From assembly GCF_015594625.1 (NCBI RefSeq), contig NZ_JADNRQ010000004.1, forward strand, positions 148,976-212,975: 64,000 bases of DNA, given 5' to 3'. The notes beneath the pieces are model-generated. The model was not told the origin of the DNA. It did no database searches and was given only the letters and a program-made list of their open reading frames with translations. Source of the DNA: Desulfallas sp. Bu1-1. GTDB taxonomy: Bacteria > Bacillota > Desulfotomaculia > Desulfotomaculales > Desulfallaceae. This document shows positions 27,604 to 35,920 of this stretch, one piece after another. Numbering within the stretch: the first letter of the stretch is position 1; every line of letters begins with the position of its first letter. The position numbers and the translations under genes are program-made.

Positions 27604-28197
27604 GTGAAAACCCTGATAATAATTTTGCTGGTTTACTTAATTATTTCCCGGCTCAGGGGTAAGGCTCCACGCTATCGATTCCCCCGGCCGGAGGCCCCGC
27701 GCCAGGAAGTTCCCGATTACCGCCCGGCGGGGGATGATTTGCCCCTGCCGGGCCCCTGGAGTTCTCCAACTGATCAAGAAGACGCCCCCCTCCCAGGTCC
27801 CTGGAACAGGCCGGCCCGATCCGGGGAAGTGGGCTCCGAGCGCCCGGATAAACCGGTTGAGCAACACCGGCAAACCCAAGGTAAACCCGAACCTCAATTA
27901 GACCCGGGTCTGCAGCGGGACCGCGCAAGGGATGCGGAACAGCGGCGGGACCGAACCGCGCCAGGCACCGGGGAAGGTGAATTCCCGCGGTGTCCCCGGC
28001 CGGCTCCGGCGGGTGAAAAAGGTAATTGCGCGCCGGGTGAAAAGGCGGCCGCTCCGGGGAGACAACTATACAGGGAACGTAAACGGTACCGGGCGGGTAA
28101 CCCTGTGGTTGCGGCCCTGCATAGTAAATCCACTTTGGCGGCAAGCGTTGTTCTGGGCGAAGTGCTTGGCCCCCGCGGCGGCAGGAGAAAGAGGTAG
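27604..28197 (+). CDS. Hypothetical membrane-anchored Pro/Arg-rich protein
   Basis: After one N-terminal helix (about residues 2-16) the remainder is rich in Pro, Arg, Glu and Gly, with the motif LPGPW repeated twice and no folded domain I recognise. The last 30 residues (NPVVAALHSKSTLAASVVLGEVLGPRGG) look more ordered and may be the conserved part. GTG 27604 follows GTGGGGGT; GTG 27589 is an alternative. It directly follows floA and is probably cotranscribed. It could be a linker or partner of the flotillin, which is inference from position only. Confidence 0.6.
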   Translation: MKTLIIILLVYLIISRLRGKAPRYRFPRPEAPRQEVPDYRPAGDDLPLPGPWSSPTDQEDAPLPGPWNRPARSGEVGSERPDKPVEQHRQTQGKPEPQLDPGLQRDRARDAEQRRDRTAPGTGEGEFPRCPRPAPAGEKGNCAPGEKAAAPGRQLYRERKRYRAGNPVVAALHSKSTLAASVVLGEVLGPRGGRRKR

Positions 28198-28437
28198 GCG
28201 TTGGACGCTTGCCCTGGCGGCACACGACATCCGGGGACGCCCGGGGCGTGGTTGTTTTTTAGCCCGTCATATCCCCAAAGCCATGACCCCTTAGCGGCGT
28301 GAAGTAGAAGTTTGGCAGTATTTTGCAAGCGTTAACTACTAGCATCACCGAGTCTTAAGGGTAAAATTGCGAAACGAACGATTGATACCGCCGGGGCGCC
28401 AAATACAAGTACCGGTTTTTGCTGCGAAATCAAAATT
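28198..28437. repeat. Structured dispersed repeat, copy 2 (between the floA operon and larC)
   Basis: From about 28259 on the sequence matches the other copies: CCCGTCATATCCCC, GCCATGACC, GGTAAAATTGCGAAACGAACGATTGAT, then CCGCCGGGGCGCC (28388-28400) and the tail ATACAAGTACCGGTTTTTGC. The 5' closing strand is not recognisable in the expected form, so this copy looks truncated or rearranged at its left end. Bases 28198-28258 are GC-rich and otherwise uninformative. Confidence 0.75.
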
Positions 28438-28461
28438 AATATCGAATATAAAGGTGATCTA

Positions 28462-29232
28462 ATGAAGTTTGCCTATTTTGACTGTTTTTCCGGTATCAGC
28501 GGCGATATGATCCTGGGAGCCTGTGTGGACCTGGGTGTGGATATTGCGGCATTGCAACAGGAACTGGCCAAACTGAATTTACCGGGGTATGAACTGCAGG
28601 CGTCCAGAGTTAAAAGAGGCGGCATTTCCGGCACCAAGGTCAATGTGATCCTGGAAGAAGTACTGCAGCCGCACCGGCACTTAAAGGATATCGAGGCAAT
28701 AATCAACGGAAGCGATTTGAAACAAAATGTTAAAGAATTAAGTATGAAAATTTTTCACCGGCTTGCCGCGGCCGAGGCCAAAATACATGCCACTAACATG
28801 GACAAGATCCACTTACACGAGGTTGGTGGGTTGGATTCGATTGTCGATATTGTAGGCTCCGCAATTTGCCTGGATTTGCTTGAAATCAGCGAAATTTACT
28901 GCTCCAGGATCAATGTCGGCTCCGGGTTTGTCAAATGCATGCACGGTATTTTACCGGTCCCGGCACCGGCCACGATTGAGCTGTTGCGCGGGGTACCCGT
29001 TTACTCCTACGGTCCCGGCCATGAATTAATAACGCCCACGGGCGCCGCCTTTATCAGTACGGTTAGCCGGGGATTTGGACCCCTGCCGGGCATGATTGTG
29101 GACCGGGTGGGTTACGGAGCGGGCGAGCGGGACCCGGAGTTGCCCAACCTGCTCAGGATTTTACTTGGCTCCAAATTATCCTCGGAAGGGGAGGCTTGCA
29201 AAGCGCGTCATGAACACGCAGCATCTTATTGA
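28462..29232 (+). CDS. larC: LarC N-terminal part (nickel insertion protein, LarC1-type)
   Basis: LarC uses CTP to insert nickel into the pincer cofactor of lactate racemase-type enzymes. The 256-residue frame begins FDCFSGISGDMILGACVDLG and includes HEVGGLDSIVDIVG and GHELITPTGAAF, all in the LarC1 domain. Full LarC proteins are about 400 residues; the C-terminal LarC2 part is absent here, and larB starts 23 bases before this stop. In Lactobacillus plantarum LarC is joined from LarC1 and LarC2 by a programmed frameshift. No LarC2 frame is visible in this window. Confidence 0.85.
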   Translation: MKFAYFDCFSGISGDMILGACVDLGVDIAALQQELAKLNLPGYELQASRVKRGGISGTKVNVILEEVLQPHRHLKDIEAIINGSDLKQNVKELSMKIFHRLAAAEAKIHATNMDKIHLHEVGGLDSIVDIVGSAICLDLLEISEIYCSRINVGSGFVKCMHGILPVPAPATIELLRGVPVYSYGPGHELITPTGAAFISTVSRGFGPLPGMIVDRVGYGAGERDPELPNLLRILLGSKLSSEGEACKARHEHAASY

Positions 29233-29977
29233 ATTACTACAGGATTTCAAGTCAGGCAAAAAGAATATTCCGGAAGTGCTGGAGGTGCTGAAAAAACTTC
29301 CCTATGAGGACCTCGATTTCGCTAAAATTGACCACCACCGGGTGTTGAGAAACGGCTTTCCGGAGGTAATTTTCTGCCAGGGTAAAACCGTGGAACAGGT
29401 GGTGAGAATTTTCGGCAGCCTGGCCGAGCGCAACTGTAATATCCTGGCCACCAGGGCGGGATGGGAAGTTTATAACGCAGTCAAGCAATTATATCCTGCG
29501 GCCGGCTACAATGAACTTGCCCGCACGATCACCCTGACCAGGGGTGAAATAAATAATTCAATGCGTAAAATTCTTGTACTTACCGCCGGGACAGCCGATA
29601 TCCCGGTGGCCGAGGAGGCCGCCGTTACCGCCGAAGTAATGGGGCACGACGTGGAAAGGGTGTACGATGTGGGCGTGGCGGGCATTCACCGGCTTTTCGC
29701 CCATTATGACAAATTTGACGCCGCGTCTGTAATTATCGTTGTCGCGGGAATGGAAGGGGCTTTGGCCAGCGTGGTGGCCGGTTTGGTGGATGTGCCGGTT
29801 GTGGCCGTACCTACCAGCATTGGATATGGAGCCAACTTCAAAGGCCTTTCGGCGTTGCTGAGCATGCTCAACAGCTGCGCCAAAGGTATCGGCGTGGTAA
29901 ATATCGACAACGGTTTCGGGGCGGCGGCCCTGGCCGACGCCATCATCCGGAGCGGCTTGAAACACAATACAACATAG
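29210..29977 (+). CDS. larB: Nickel-pincer cofactor carboxylase LarB
   Basis: LarB carboxylates nicotinic acid adenine dinucleotide at C5 and releases AMP, the first step of the pincer cofactor. The C-terminal part is PurE-like: KILVLTAGTADIPVAEEAAVTAE, VIIVVAGMEGALASVVAGLVDVPVVAVPTSIGYG. The 255-residue length is usual. ATG 29210 lies inside larC after GGGGAGG. The same frame is open upstream through the end of larC, which I treat as incidental. larE follows after 46 bases. Confidence 0.93.
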   Translation: MNTQHLIELLQDFKSGKKNIPEVLEVLKKLPYEDLDFAKIDHHRVLRNGFPEVIFCQGKTVEQVVRIFGSLAERNCNILATRAGWEVYNAVKQLYPAAGYNELARTITLTRGEINNSMRKILVLTAGTADIPVAEEAAVTAEVMGHDVERVYDVGVAGIHRLFAHYDKFDAASVIIVVAGMEGALASVVAGLVDVPVVAVPTSIGYGANFKGLSALLSMLNSCAKGIGVVNIDNGFGAAALADAIIRSGLKHNTT

Positions 29978-30023
29978 TAGTTTAACTGGTCATATGACAC
30001 ATGGGAACGAGGTGTGATCTTTT

Positions 30024-30842
30024 ATGGAAGCCCGGCGGCGTAAATTATCCTGGTTGAAAAGCATTATGCGGGAACTTGACAGTGTCGTGGTCGCCTACTC
30101 CGGCGGCGTGGACAGCACTTTTTTAGCCGTGGTGGCCCGTGAAGTGCTGGGGGACCGGTCGCTGGCCGTCACCGCTTGCTCGGAGATATACCCGGAAAAG
30201 GAGTTGCAAGCGGCGATTGAACTGGCCCGGCGGCTGGGCTTGCGGCACCAAACCATTCGGACGGAAGAATTAAGTAATGAACGATTTGTTGCCAATCCCC
30301 CCGACCGGTGCTACCACTGTAAAACCAATTTGCTCGGCAAATTAATGGATATTGCCCGGGAGCAAGGCTTTTCCCATGTAATTGTTGGGGATAATTACGA
30401 CGACCAGTTTGATTACCGCCCGGGCATGCGGGCGGTGCGGGAATCGGGAGCGGTAAGTCCTCTTGCGGAGGCCGGGCTGACCAAGGAAGATATCCGGCTG
30501 CTTTCCAGGGAAATGGGTTTGCCCACCTGGGATAAACCGTCCCTGGCCTGCCTGTCCTCGCGGTTTCCTTACGGGGAGCGCATTACCAAGGATAAGCTGG
30601 CTATGGTGGAGCAAGCGGAGGAATTCATTTGTTCCCTGGGGATTCGGCAACTCAGGGTCAGGCACCATGGAAACATCGCTCGGATTGAAGTTGGTAACGA
30701 AGATTTAGCCAAGATTATCCGAGCCGCTGGTGAGATTGTCCTTAAATTCAAGGAAATCGGCTATAACTACGCCACCCTGGATTTGGGGGGCTACAGGACG
30801 GGCAGCTTGAACGAAATATTACCCGGCCGGAGGAACAACTAA
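30024..30842 (+). CDS. larE: ATP-dependent sulfur transferase LarE
   Basis: LarE adenylates the cofactor precursor and transfers sulfur, either from its own cysteine or via a cluster-bound sulfide. The PP-loop is AYSGGVDST near residues 24-32. Cysteines in DRCYHCKTN and in PSLACLSSRFPYGERI are at family positions; several of them, rather than one, might bind an iron-sulfur cluster, which I infer. The 272-residue length fits. The cofactor user LarA is not in the window. Confidence 0.93.
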   Translation: MEARRRKLSWLKSIMRELDSVVVAYSGGVDSTFLAVVAREVLGDRSLAVTACSEIYPEKELQAAIELARRLGLRHQTIRTEELSNERFVANPPDRCYHCKTNLLGKLMDIAREQGFSHVIVGDNYDDQFDYRPGMRAVRESGAVSPLAEAGLTKEDIRLLSREMGLPTWDKPSLACLSSRFPYGERITKDKLAMVEQAEEFICSLGIRQLRVRHHGNIARIEVGNEDLAKIIRAAGEIVLKFKEIGYNYATLDLGGYRTGSLNEILPGRRNN

Positions 30843-30856
30843 AAATACAAAAAGAC

Positions 30857-30875
30857 GGCCGGCAAATTGCCGGCC
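30857..30875 (+). terminator. Hairpin after larE
   Basis: GGCCGGCAAATTGCCGGCC is a perfect inverted repeat shortly after larE. No T-run follows, so termination is uncertain. Confidence 0.4.
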
Positions 30876-30988
30876 ATAAATGGTCGCCGGTCGCCGGTGA
30901 TAAATGCGCGGATTGCAGCTCTTGTTAGCAGGAGGTTCAAAACAGTTCGGGGGAAGATGAGTTTTTATGTTAGTGCCGGTAAAACCGT

Positions 30989-31615
30989 TCAAGCGATGGT
31001 AATTACTTTGTGCGGGCCGTAGAGCCAGTTGTTGATGTCGAACATATTGGAAATGCTGCCTACGGCCAGTTTATCCTTTAGTTTATAATATTCCAGGCAA
31101 GTGCCGCAGGAGAGCACGGCCGTGCCCCCGGCGTGCAATTGCTCAAGTTGTTCCATTACCGGCGACCCATTGCAGGATAGAAACACCCCGGTGTTTAAGA
31201 ACAACAGCGCTGCGGGGGGAGGATTCATTGTTGCCAAGGTAACGAACAGGCTTTTCATCAGCACTTGCCCCAGGTCCGGGGAGCCCTGCCCCAGCGAGTT
31301 GGTGGTTATGAAGTAAACCGGGCCCCCGGCCGGTCCCGCGGCGGCGCGGGGAACGGACGGTTGTTCCTTCCCGGGGGTTTGGGGATCGCCGGCTCCGTCC
31401 CGGCGGGTGATGGTTAAATAGTAGGCGCCCTCCTTTTGCTCCTCGCTTACGCTATACCCGGCGTTGCGGGCAAACATGGAAACGTTTTGCCGGGACACCT
31501 CGTTGTCCACGATGGTGGTGACGGTATGGACGCCCGTTTCTTCCAGGGCTTTTTTGGTGTTGATAACGGGCTGCGGGCAATTGAGCCCGCGGCAGTCGAC
31601 TATTTTATGCGACAT
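30989..31615 (-). CDS. yedF: Selenium-metabolism sulfurtransferase-like protein YedF
   Basis: The protein has an N-terminal TusA-like domain (IVDCRGLNCPQPVINTKKALEE, with the CPxP motif), a linker, and a C-terminal DsrE-like domain (GTAVLSCGTCLEYYKLKDKL). The two-domain form is typical of the YedF family, whose genes sit beside selD in selenium-using organisms. It is proposed to handle selenium or persulfide for SelD, though its biochemistry is not settled. Here it follows selD on the minus strand 39 bases later. GGAGAATAT precedes the ATG. Confidence 0.92.
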   Translation of the reverse strand: MSHKIVDCRGLNCPQPVINTKKALEETGVHTVTTIVDNEVSRQNVSMFARNAGYSVSEEQKEGAYYLTITRRDGAGDPQTPGKEQPSVPRAAAGPAGGPVYFITTNSLGQGSPDLGQVLMKSLFVTLATMNPPPAALLFLNTGVFLSCNGSPVMEQLEQLHAGGTAVLSCGTCLEYYKLKDKLAVGSISNMFDINNWLYGPHKVITIA

Positions 31616-31654
31616 GGCATATTCTCCTTTAACGTGAAATTGATTGTTTTACCT

Positions 31655-32695
31655 TCAAATAACGTTAATTAGTTTTTCCCCCGGCGGGAGCACCTTGCCG
31701 ATGACGGCGGCGGGTATCCCCTTTTGGACCAGGTCGTTTAGCAGCGCACCGGCCCCGGCTTCCGGGATGGAAATAAGCAGGCCGCCCGAGGTCTGGGGGT
31801 CGCATAGCACCAGTTGTTCTTCGGGCTTGAGCCGGCTTGCAAAACTTATTTTGCCCTCGAGGTGGTTTTTATTATCGTACGCCCCGGCGGGGATCAGCCC
31901 CATGCGGGCCATCTCCATCGTTTCAGGTAAAAGCGGGACCGCGGAAAATTCAATTTGCAGGCTTACCTTGCTGGCCGCGGCCATTTCTGCGGCGTGACCC
32001 AAAAGCCCGAATCCGGTGATGTCGGTGCAGGCGCCGGCGCCGTGCCGCAGCATGGCGGCGGAGGCTTCCTTGTTCAGTGCGGACATGCAGCGCCCGGCTT
32101 CCCGCCCGGCGTCCTCTGAAGCCAGTTCCACTTTTACTGCCGTGTTGATAATGCCAGTGCCCAGCGGTTTGGTCAGCACCAGCAGGTCGCCGGGCCGGGC
32201 GGTGGCGTTGGTGACAATGTCGGCGGGGGGAGCAAGGCCGGCAACTGCCAAACCATACTTGGGTTCGTCGTCCCGCACCGTGTGCCCGCCGGCTAAAATG
32301 CATCCGCCCTCCATCACTTTATCGGCGCCGCCTCGCAGGATTTCCCCCAGTACGGCGGGCGGCAGGCAATCGGGGAAACAAACGATATTCAGGGCCAGAA
32401 GCGGTTTTCCCCCCATGGCGTAAATATCGCTTAACGCATTGGCCGCGGCGATTTGCCCGAATAGATACGGGTCATCCACCACGGGTGTAAAGAAATCTAC
32501 CGTTACAATTAACGCCTGCTCGTTATTTAGGCGGTAAACGGCGGCATCGTCGGAGGTTTCAAGACCCACCAAAAGCCGCGGGTTGTTGGGAACGGGCAAA
32601 TGTCGCAGCACCTGCGACAGGGTATGGGGACCCACTTTGGCCGCTCACCCCGAGGTTTTGGCCAGGGCGGTAAGTTTAATTGTTTTATCAGCCAC
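31655..32695 (-). CDS. selD: Selenide, water dikinase (selenoprotein; in-frame UGA at codon 17)
   Basis: SelD makes selenophosphate from selenide and ATP, the selenium donor for Sec-tRNA. Reading from GTG 32695 the N-terminus is VADKTIKLTALAKTSG, then UGA (32647-32645), then AAKVGPHTL. The UGA falls where E. coli SelD has Cys17, and SelD selenoproteins are known. Without readthrough a gene caller would start at a GTG at 32635, losing the catalytic residue. The rest is normal: SDDAAV, VTVDFFTPVV, ANALSDIYAMGG and GGHTVRDDEPKYG. GGAGGG precedes the GTG by eight bases. Total 346 codons with Sec. Confidence 0.92.
32601..32647 (-). promoter_or_regulatory. Candidate bacterial SECIS hairpin in selD
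   Basis: TGTCGCAG-GTG-CTGCGACA is an 8-bp perfect hairpin whose stem starts 25 bases after the UGA. Position and a small G-containing loop suit SelB recognition. Confidence 0.55.
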
Positions 32696-32838
32696 CAGAT
32701 AGACCCTCCTTTCACACTTTAGCATCTCACGAATATTCTTTTTTAAATTTATACTATCCTTTATGAATTTAATAAAAAAAATTTATAAATAAGGCCCGGT
32801 ACAGAAATTTTGCTTATGATACCCTTTTTTCTAATGGT

Positions 32839-32844
32839 TATAAT
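32839..32844 (+). promoter_or_regulatory. Possible -10 box upstream of the small selenoprotein gene
   Basis: TATAAT lies in the AT-rich divergent gap between selD and the small selenoprotein gene, about 90 bases before its TTG. No good -35 at standard spacing is evident. Confidence 0.35.
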
Positions 32845-32931
32845 AAGAACGTACGAGTGTACACGGGACGTCCATCTGTGGTAGAATCTATAAGGAGCAA
32901 AGATTGTCAATCTAATGAGGGGGAATTAAAG

Positions 32932-33276
32932 TTGGAGCAACTTTTTGAGGTTATTATTTTTGGACTTAACGCTCCGGCCGCTAGTTTCGGCTGAGGGCCC
33001 AGGCCTTCCGCCGGGTGCGGACCGCAAAAAACCATGAAAGAGGAAGCTGAAGATTTAAGCATAGCCTTAAAAGAAAGTTTCGGCGACCAGGTAAACGTGA
33101 AATTTGTTGACGTAACCACCGAAGAAATGAAGGAATACCCTAAAATAGCCTCCATTTTGCCCAGGGTCAGATTGCCGTTGACGGTTATTAACGATGAACC
33201 CCGTTTTCATGGCGGTATCTCCGCGGAAGTTATCTCCGATGCCGTGCGGGAAATGCAGAAAAACCAGGACAGCTAA
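32932..33276 (+). CDS. Putative small thioredoxin-like selenoprotein (in-frame UGA at codon 21)
   Basis: TTG 32932 follows GAGGGGG by eight bases and opens a frame of 114 codons if UGA at 32992-32994 is read as Sec. It reads EQLFEVIIFGLNAPAASFG-U-GPRPSAGCGPQKTMKEEAEDL, then VNVKFVDVTTEEM and LPLTVINDEPRFHGGIS. The beta strand, a redox Sec and Cys, a helix, a second strand and a cis-Pro-like LPLTVIN segment suggest a thioredoxin fold, perhaps distantly related to YuzD/DUF1462. It is divergent from selD. Starting at the ATG 33034 instead would discard the first strand and both redox residues. The function is unknown. Confidence 0.75.
32992..33023 (+). promoter_or_regulatory. Candidate bacterial SECIS element in the small selenoprotein gene
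   Basis: After the UGA, TCCGC (33007-33011) pairs with GCGGA (33017-33021) around the loop CGGGT, extended by GG/CC across a bulge. The loop begins 17 bases after the UGA, within the range of known bacterial elements. Confidence 0.5.
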
Positions 33277-33357
33277 TATTTAATGGAACAATTAACCAGT
33301 AGAACGTTATTTTTCCCCTCCCTGCCGCATAAATTTAGTGGCAAGGGGGGATTTTTT

Positions 33358-33642
33358 ATGGCCTTCAAGGATTTGAAGAACAAGTTTAAGCGACAGCTTT
33401 CCGATTACCTGGAACTGCCCGGCGATATTATGCTGGATTTGCCTAAAATTGTGCTGGTGGGCAACCTGCAGGTGTTTATTGAAAACCATCGCGGAATCCA
33501 GGAATATAGCCCGCGGTTGGTTCGGGTTGTCGTCAGCGACAAGGTTGTTGAAGTTACCGGTGAAAATCTGACCCTGCGGAATATTCTACCCGATGAGATT
33601 TGCGTGGAAGGACAGATTTCTACGGTTTCATTTCTGAGTTAG
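33358..33642 (+). CDS. yqfC: Sporulation protein YqfC
   Basis: YqfC is a small sporulation-associated protein, expressed in the mother cell in Bacillus, with unclear biochemistry. The 94 residues include LSDYLELPGDIMLDLPKIVLVGNLQVFIENHRGI and the YSP-x-LVRV segment typical of the YabP/YqfC family. ATG 33358 follows AAGGGGGGATTTTTT. yqfD follows after 14 bases. Confidence 0.92.
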   Translation: MAFKDLKNKFKRQLSDYLELPGDIMLDLPKIVLVGNLQVFIENHRGIQEYSPRLVRVVVSDKVVEVTGENLTLRNILPDEICVEGQISTVSFLS

Positions 33643-33656
33643 GGGGTGGCCGGGTA

Positions 33657-34973
33657 ATGTTGCTGTTTAAAATTTTGTCCTTTCTTTGCGGGTACGTAAC
33701 GATTACGGTGCCGGAGGAATGCCTGGAGAAATTCATCAATATGGCCACCGCCCGGGGTATTTTTTTATGGGGCATTACCGCTACGGGCGCGAACCGGGTA
33801 GCCCTCAAGGTGCGTCTGAGCGGTGTACAACCCCTGCGCCACGTGGCCCGGATGACGCGCTGCCGCTTTAAAATCACGGGCCGGGCGGGTTTGCCATTTT
33901 TAATTAGCAGGCTGAGCAGGCGCAAGGCTTTACTGGCCGGTGCGCTGGTTTTTGTTGTTACTCTTTACCTGTTGTCGACGTTTGTATGGTTTATCGAGGT
34001 GACCGGCAACAAGCGCGTGGAAACCGAAGCGATTGAACAGGCCGCCCGCCGGGCGGGTTTATACCGCGGTGTACCCAAATGGTCTCTTGATACGGCGGAA
34101 ATGGAGGCGAATATCGCGCGACAGGTACCCGGTTTGTCCTGGGTTGGCATGCAGGTTGATGGGACAAGGGTGCGCATCGAGGTGGTGGAAAAGGTGCTGC
34201 CGCCGGACAGCGGCGGGGAACAAAAGGTGGACGTTGTGGCCGCCAAAGATGGCCTGATCAAAGAAATCCTGGTGTTGAGCGGCCACCCGGTGATCAGTGA
34301 GGGAGATACGGTTACCGCGGGCCAGGTCTTGATCTCGGCGGCCATACCGCCGCCTGAAAACTTTTATGAGAATGAAGGTGGGGAGCAGAAGGAAGAGGCC
34401 GGCGAAGAACCGGAAGACAAACAAGAACCGGTACAATACGTGCACGCCCGGGGGATTGTCAGGGCCAGGGTTTGGTACGAGGGCTACGGGGAAATGAAAC
34501 TGGTGGAAAAGGGTACCGTGTTGACGGGGCGGGAAATTACCAAACTTTGCATTAAAATCGGGGCAAAGGAAATAATTTTAATGGGGCCGGGGCAAGTGCC
34601 CTACAAGTTTTACGGTGCCCGGACGGATGTCAAAAGAATACCCGCTTGGAGGAATATAAATATACCCGTCGAATTTATAACAGTTAAATACTTTGAAAAA
34701 GAGCCTTACAGCAGGACATACAGCCGGGCCGAAGCCCGCCGCATGGCCGGCAAACGGGCTCTAACCGGCATCAAAAAGCAAATTCCCAAAAGTGCCAGGA
34801 TTTTGGACCAGAGGGTGCAGGTGGTGGAAACTGCGGAACCCGAGGATATCGTTCGTGTCAGGGCAATAGTTGAAACGCTTGAGGAAATTGGAGTTGAAAA
34901 ACCCCACCAGTTTGATAGAGGAGGTTCCGGCTTAGTTGGCGGAAAACGTGGAAGCGCGGGTAATCATGGATGA
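33657..34973 (+). CDS. yqfD: Sporulation protein YqfD
   Basis: YqfD is a sporulation membrane protein required for late stages in Bacillus. The 438-residue protein has an N-terminal domain (GYVTITVPEECLEKFINMATARGIFLW), one membrane segment near residue 90-110, and an extracellular part with a POTRA-like region (GNKRVETEAIEQAAR). A Glu/Gln-rich insert follows. ATG 33657 follows GGGGGTGG. Its last codons overlap the start of phoH by 38 bases. Confidence 0.92.
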   Translation: MLLFKILSFLCGYVTITVPEECLEKFINMATARGIFLWGITATGANRVALKVRLSGVQPLRHVARMTRCRFKITGRAGLPFLISRLSRRKALLAGALVFVVTLYLLSTFVWFIEVTGNKRVETEAIEQAARRAGLYRGVPKWSLDTAEMEANIARQVPGLSWVGMQVDGTRVRIEVVEKVLPPDSGGEQKVDVVAAKDGLIKEILVLSGHPVISEGDTVTAGQVLISAAIPPPENFYENEGGEQKEEAGEEPEDKQEPVQYVHARGIVRARVWYEGYGEMKLVEKGTVLTGREITKLCIKIGAKEIILMGPGQVPYKFYGARTDVKRIPAWRNINIPVEFITVKYFEKEPYSRTYSRAEARRMAGKRALTGIKKQIPKSARILDQRVQVVETAEPEDIVRVRAIVETLEEIGVEKPHQFDRGGSGLVGGKRGSAGNHG

Positions 34974-35916
34974 TATCGGGGCTGCCGTGGAAATATTCGG
35001 CAAGCATGATGAAAATCTATCCTTGATGGAAAGTTCGCTGGGGGTTAAAATGGTGGCCCGTGGGGAGGAATTAATTATTATCGGCAGCCGGGAGCAGGTG
35101 GAGAAAGCGCGGGAGATAATCGGTCAACTACAGGAATTTTACCGGGCCGGCAACCGCTTGACGGCGCACGAGATCAATTATACCATCAAAGCCGTCAAGG
35201 CCGGAAAACCCGGTGCGCTTTCGGGCCTGGCCCGGGATGTCGTTTTGGTGACGCCGCGGGGGAAAAAAATTAAACCTAAAACCATTAGCCAGCAGAAATA
35301 CATTGAGGCGTTGCAGAAATATGACATCGTGTTTGCCGTGGGACCTGCGGGGACCGGTAAGACATACCTGGCGGTCGTCATGGCCATCAGGTCATTGCGC
35401 AACCGTAACGTGAACAGGATCGTATTGACCCGGCCGGCGGTGGAGGCGGGAGAGAAGCTGGGGTTTTTACCCGGCGACCTGCAGGAAAAAGTTGATCCCT
35501 ACCTGCGCCCGCTGTATGACAGCCTTTACGACGTGCTGGGTTTTGAAAACACACAAAAATATCTGGAGCGGCAGGTGATTGAAATCGCTCCCCTGGCTTA
35601 CATGAGGGGGAGAACGCTGGACGATTCCTTTGTCATCCTTGATGAGGCTCAGAATACCACTCCGGAACAGATGAAAATGTTCCTGACCCGGCTCGGCTTT
35701 GGATCAAGGGCCGTAATCACGGGAGACATAACCCAGGTGGACCTGCCCAAGGGGCAGCAATCCGGGTTGGTGCATGCACTGCAGGTTTTAGACGGCATCG
35801 AGGGTATTTCATTTCATTATTTTACGGGCGATGATATTGTCAGGCACCCCCTGGTACAGAAAATTGTCAGGGCTTACGAGGAGAGAGACGCATCCGCTGG
35901 TCGTCAAGAGGGGTGA
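34936..35916 (+). CDS. phoH: PhoH-family ATPase
   Basis: PhoH-like proteins are P-loop ATPases linked to RNA metabolism through their neighbour YbeY. The 326-residue protein has an N-terminal KH-like part, Walker A AVGPAGTGKTYLA near residue 136, Walker B FVILDEAQNTTPEQMK, and the TGDITQVDLP segment. TTG 34936 follows GAGGAGG inside the end of yqfD. pgpH follows after four bases. Confidence 0.94.
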   Translation: MAENVEARVIMDDIGAAVEIFGKHDENLSLMESSLGVKMVARGEELIIIGSREQVEKAREIIGQLQEFYRAGNRLTAHEINYTIKAVKAGKPGALSGLARDVVLVTPRGKKIKPKTISQQKYIEALQKYDIVFAVGPAGTGKTYLAVVMAIRSLRNRNVNRIVLTRPAVEAGEKLGFLPGDLQEKVDPYLRPLYDSLYDVLGFENTQKYLERQVIEIAPLAYMRGRTLDDSFVILDEAQNTTPEQMKMFLTRLGFGSRAVITGDITQVDLPKGQQSGLVHALQVLDGIEGISFHYFTGDDIVRHPLVQKIVRAYEERDASAGRQEG

Positions 35917-35920
35917 TTAA

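Noticed and set aside
29096..29209. Frame open from within larC into larB, suggesting a LarC1-LarB fusion by frameshift
   Set aside because: larB has its own ATG with a ribosome site and normal length; no slippery sequence is evident.
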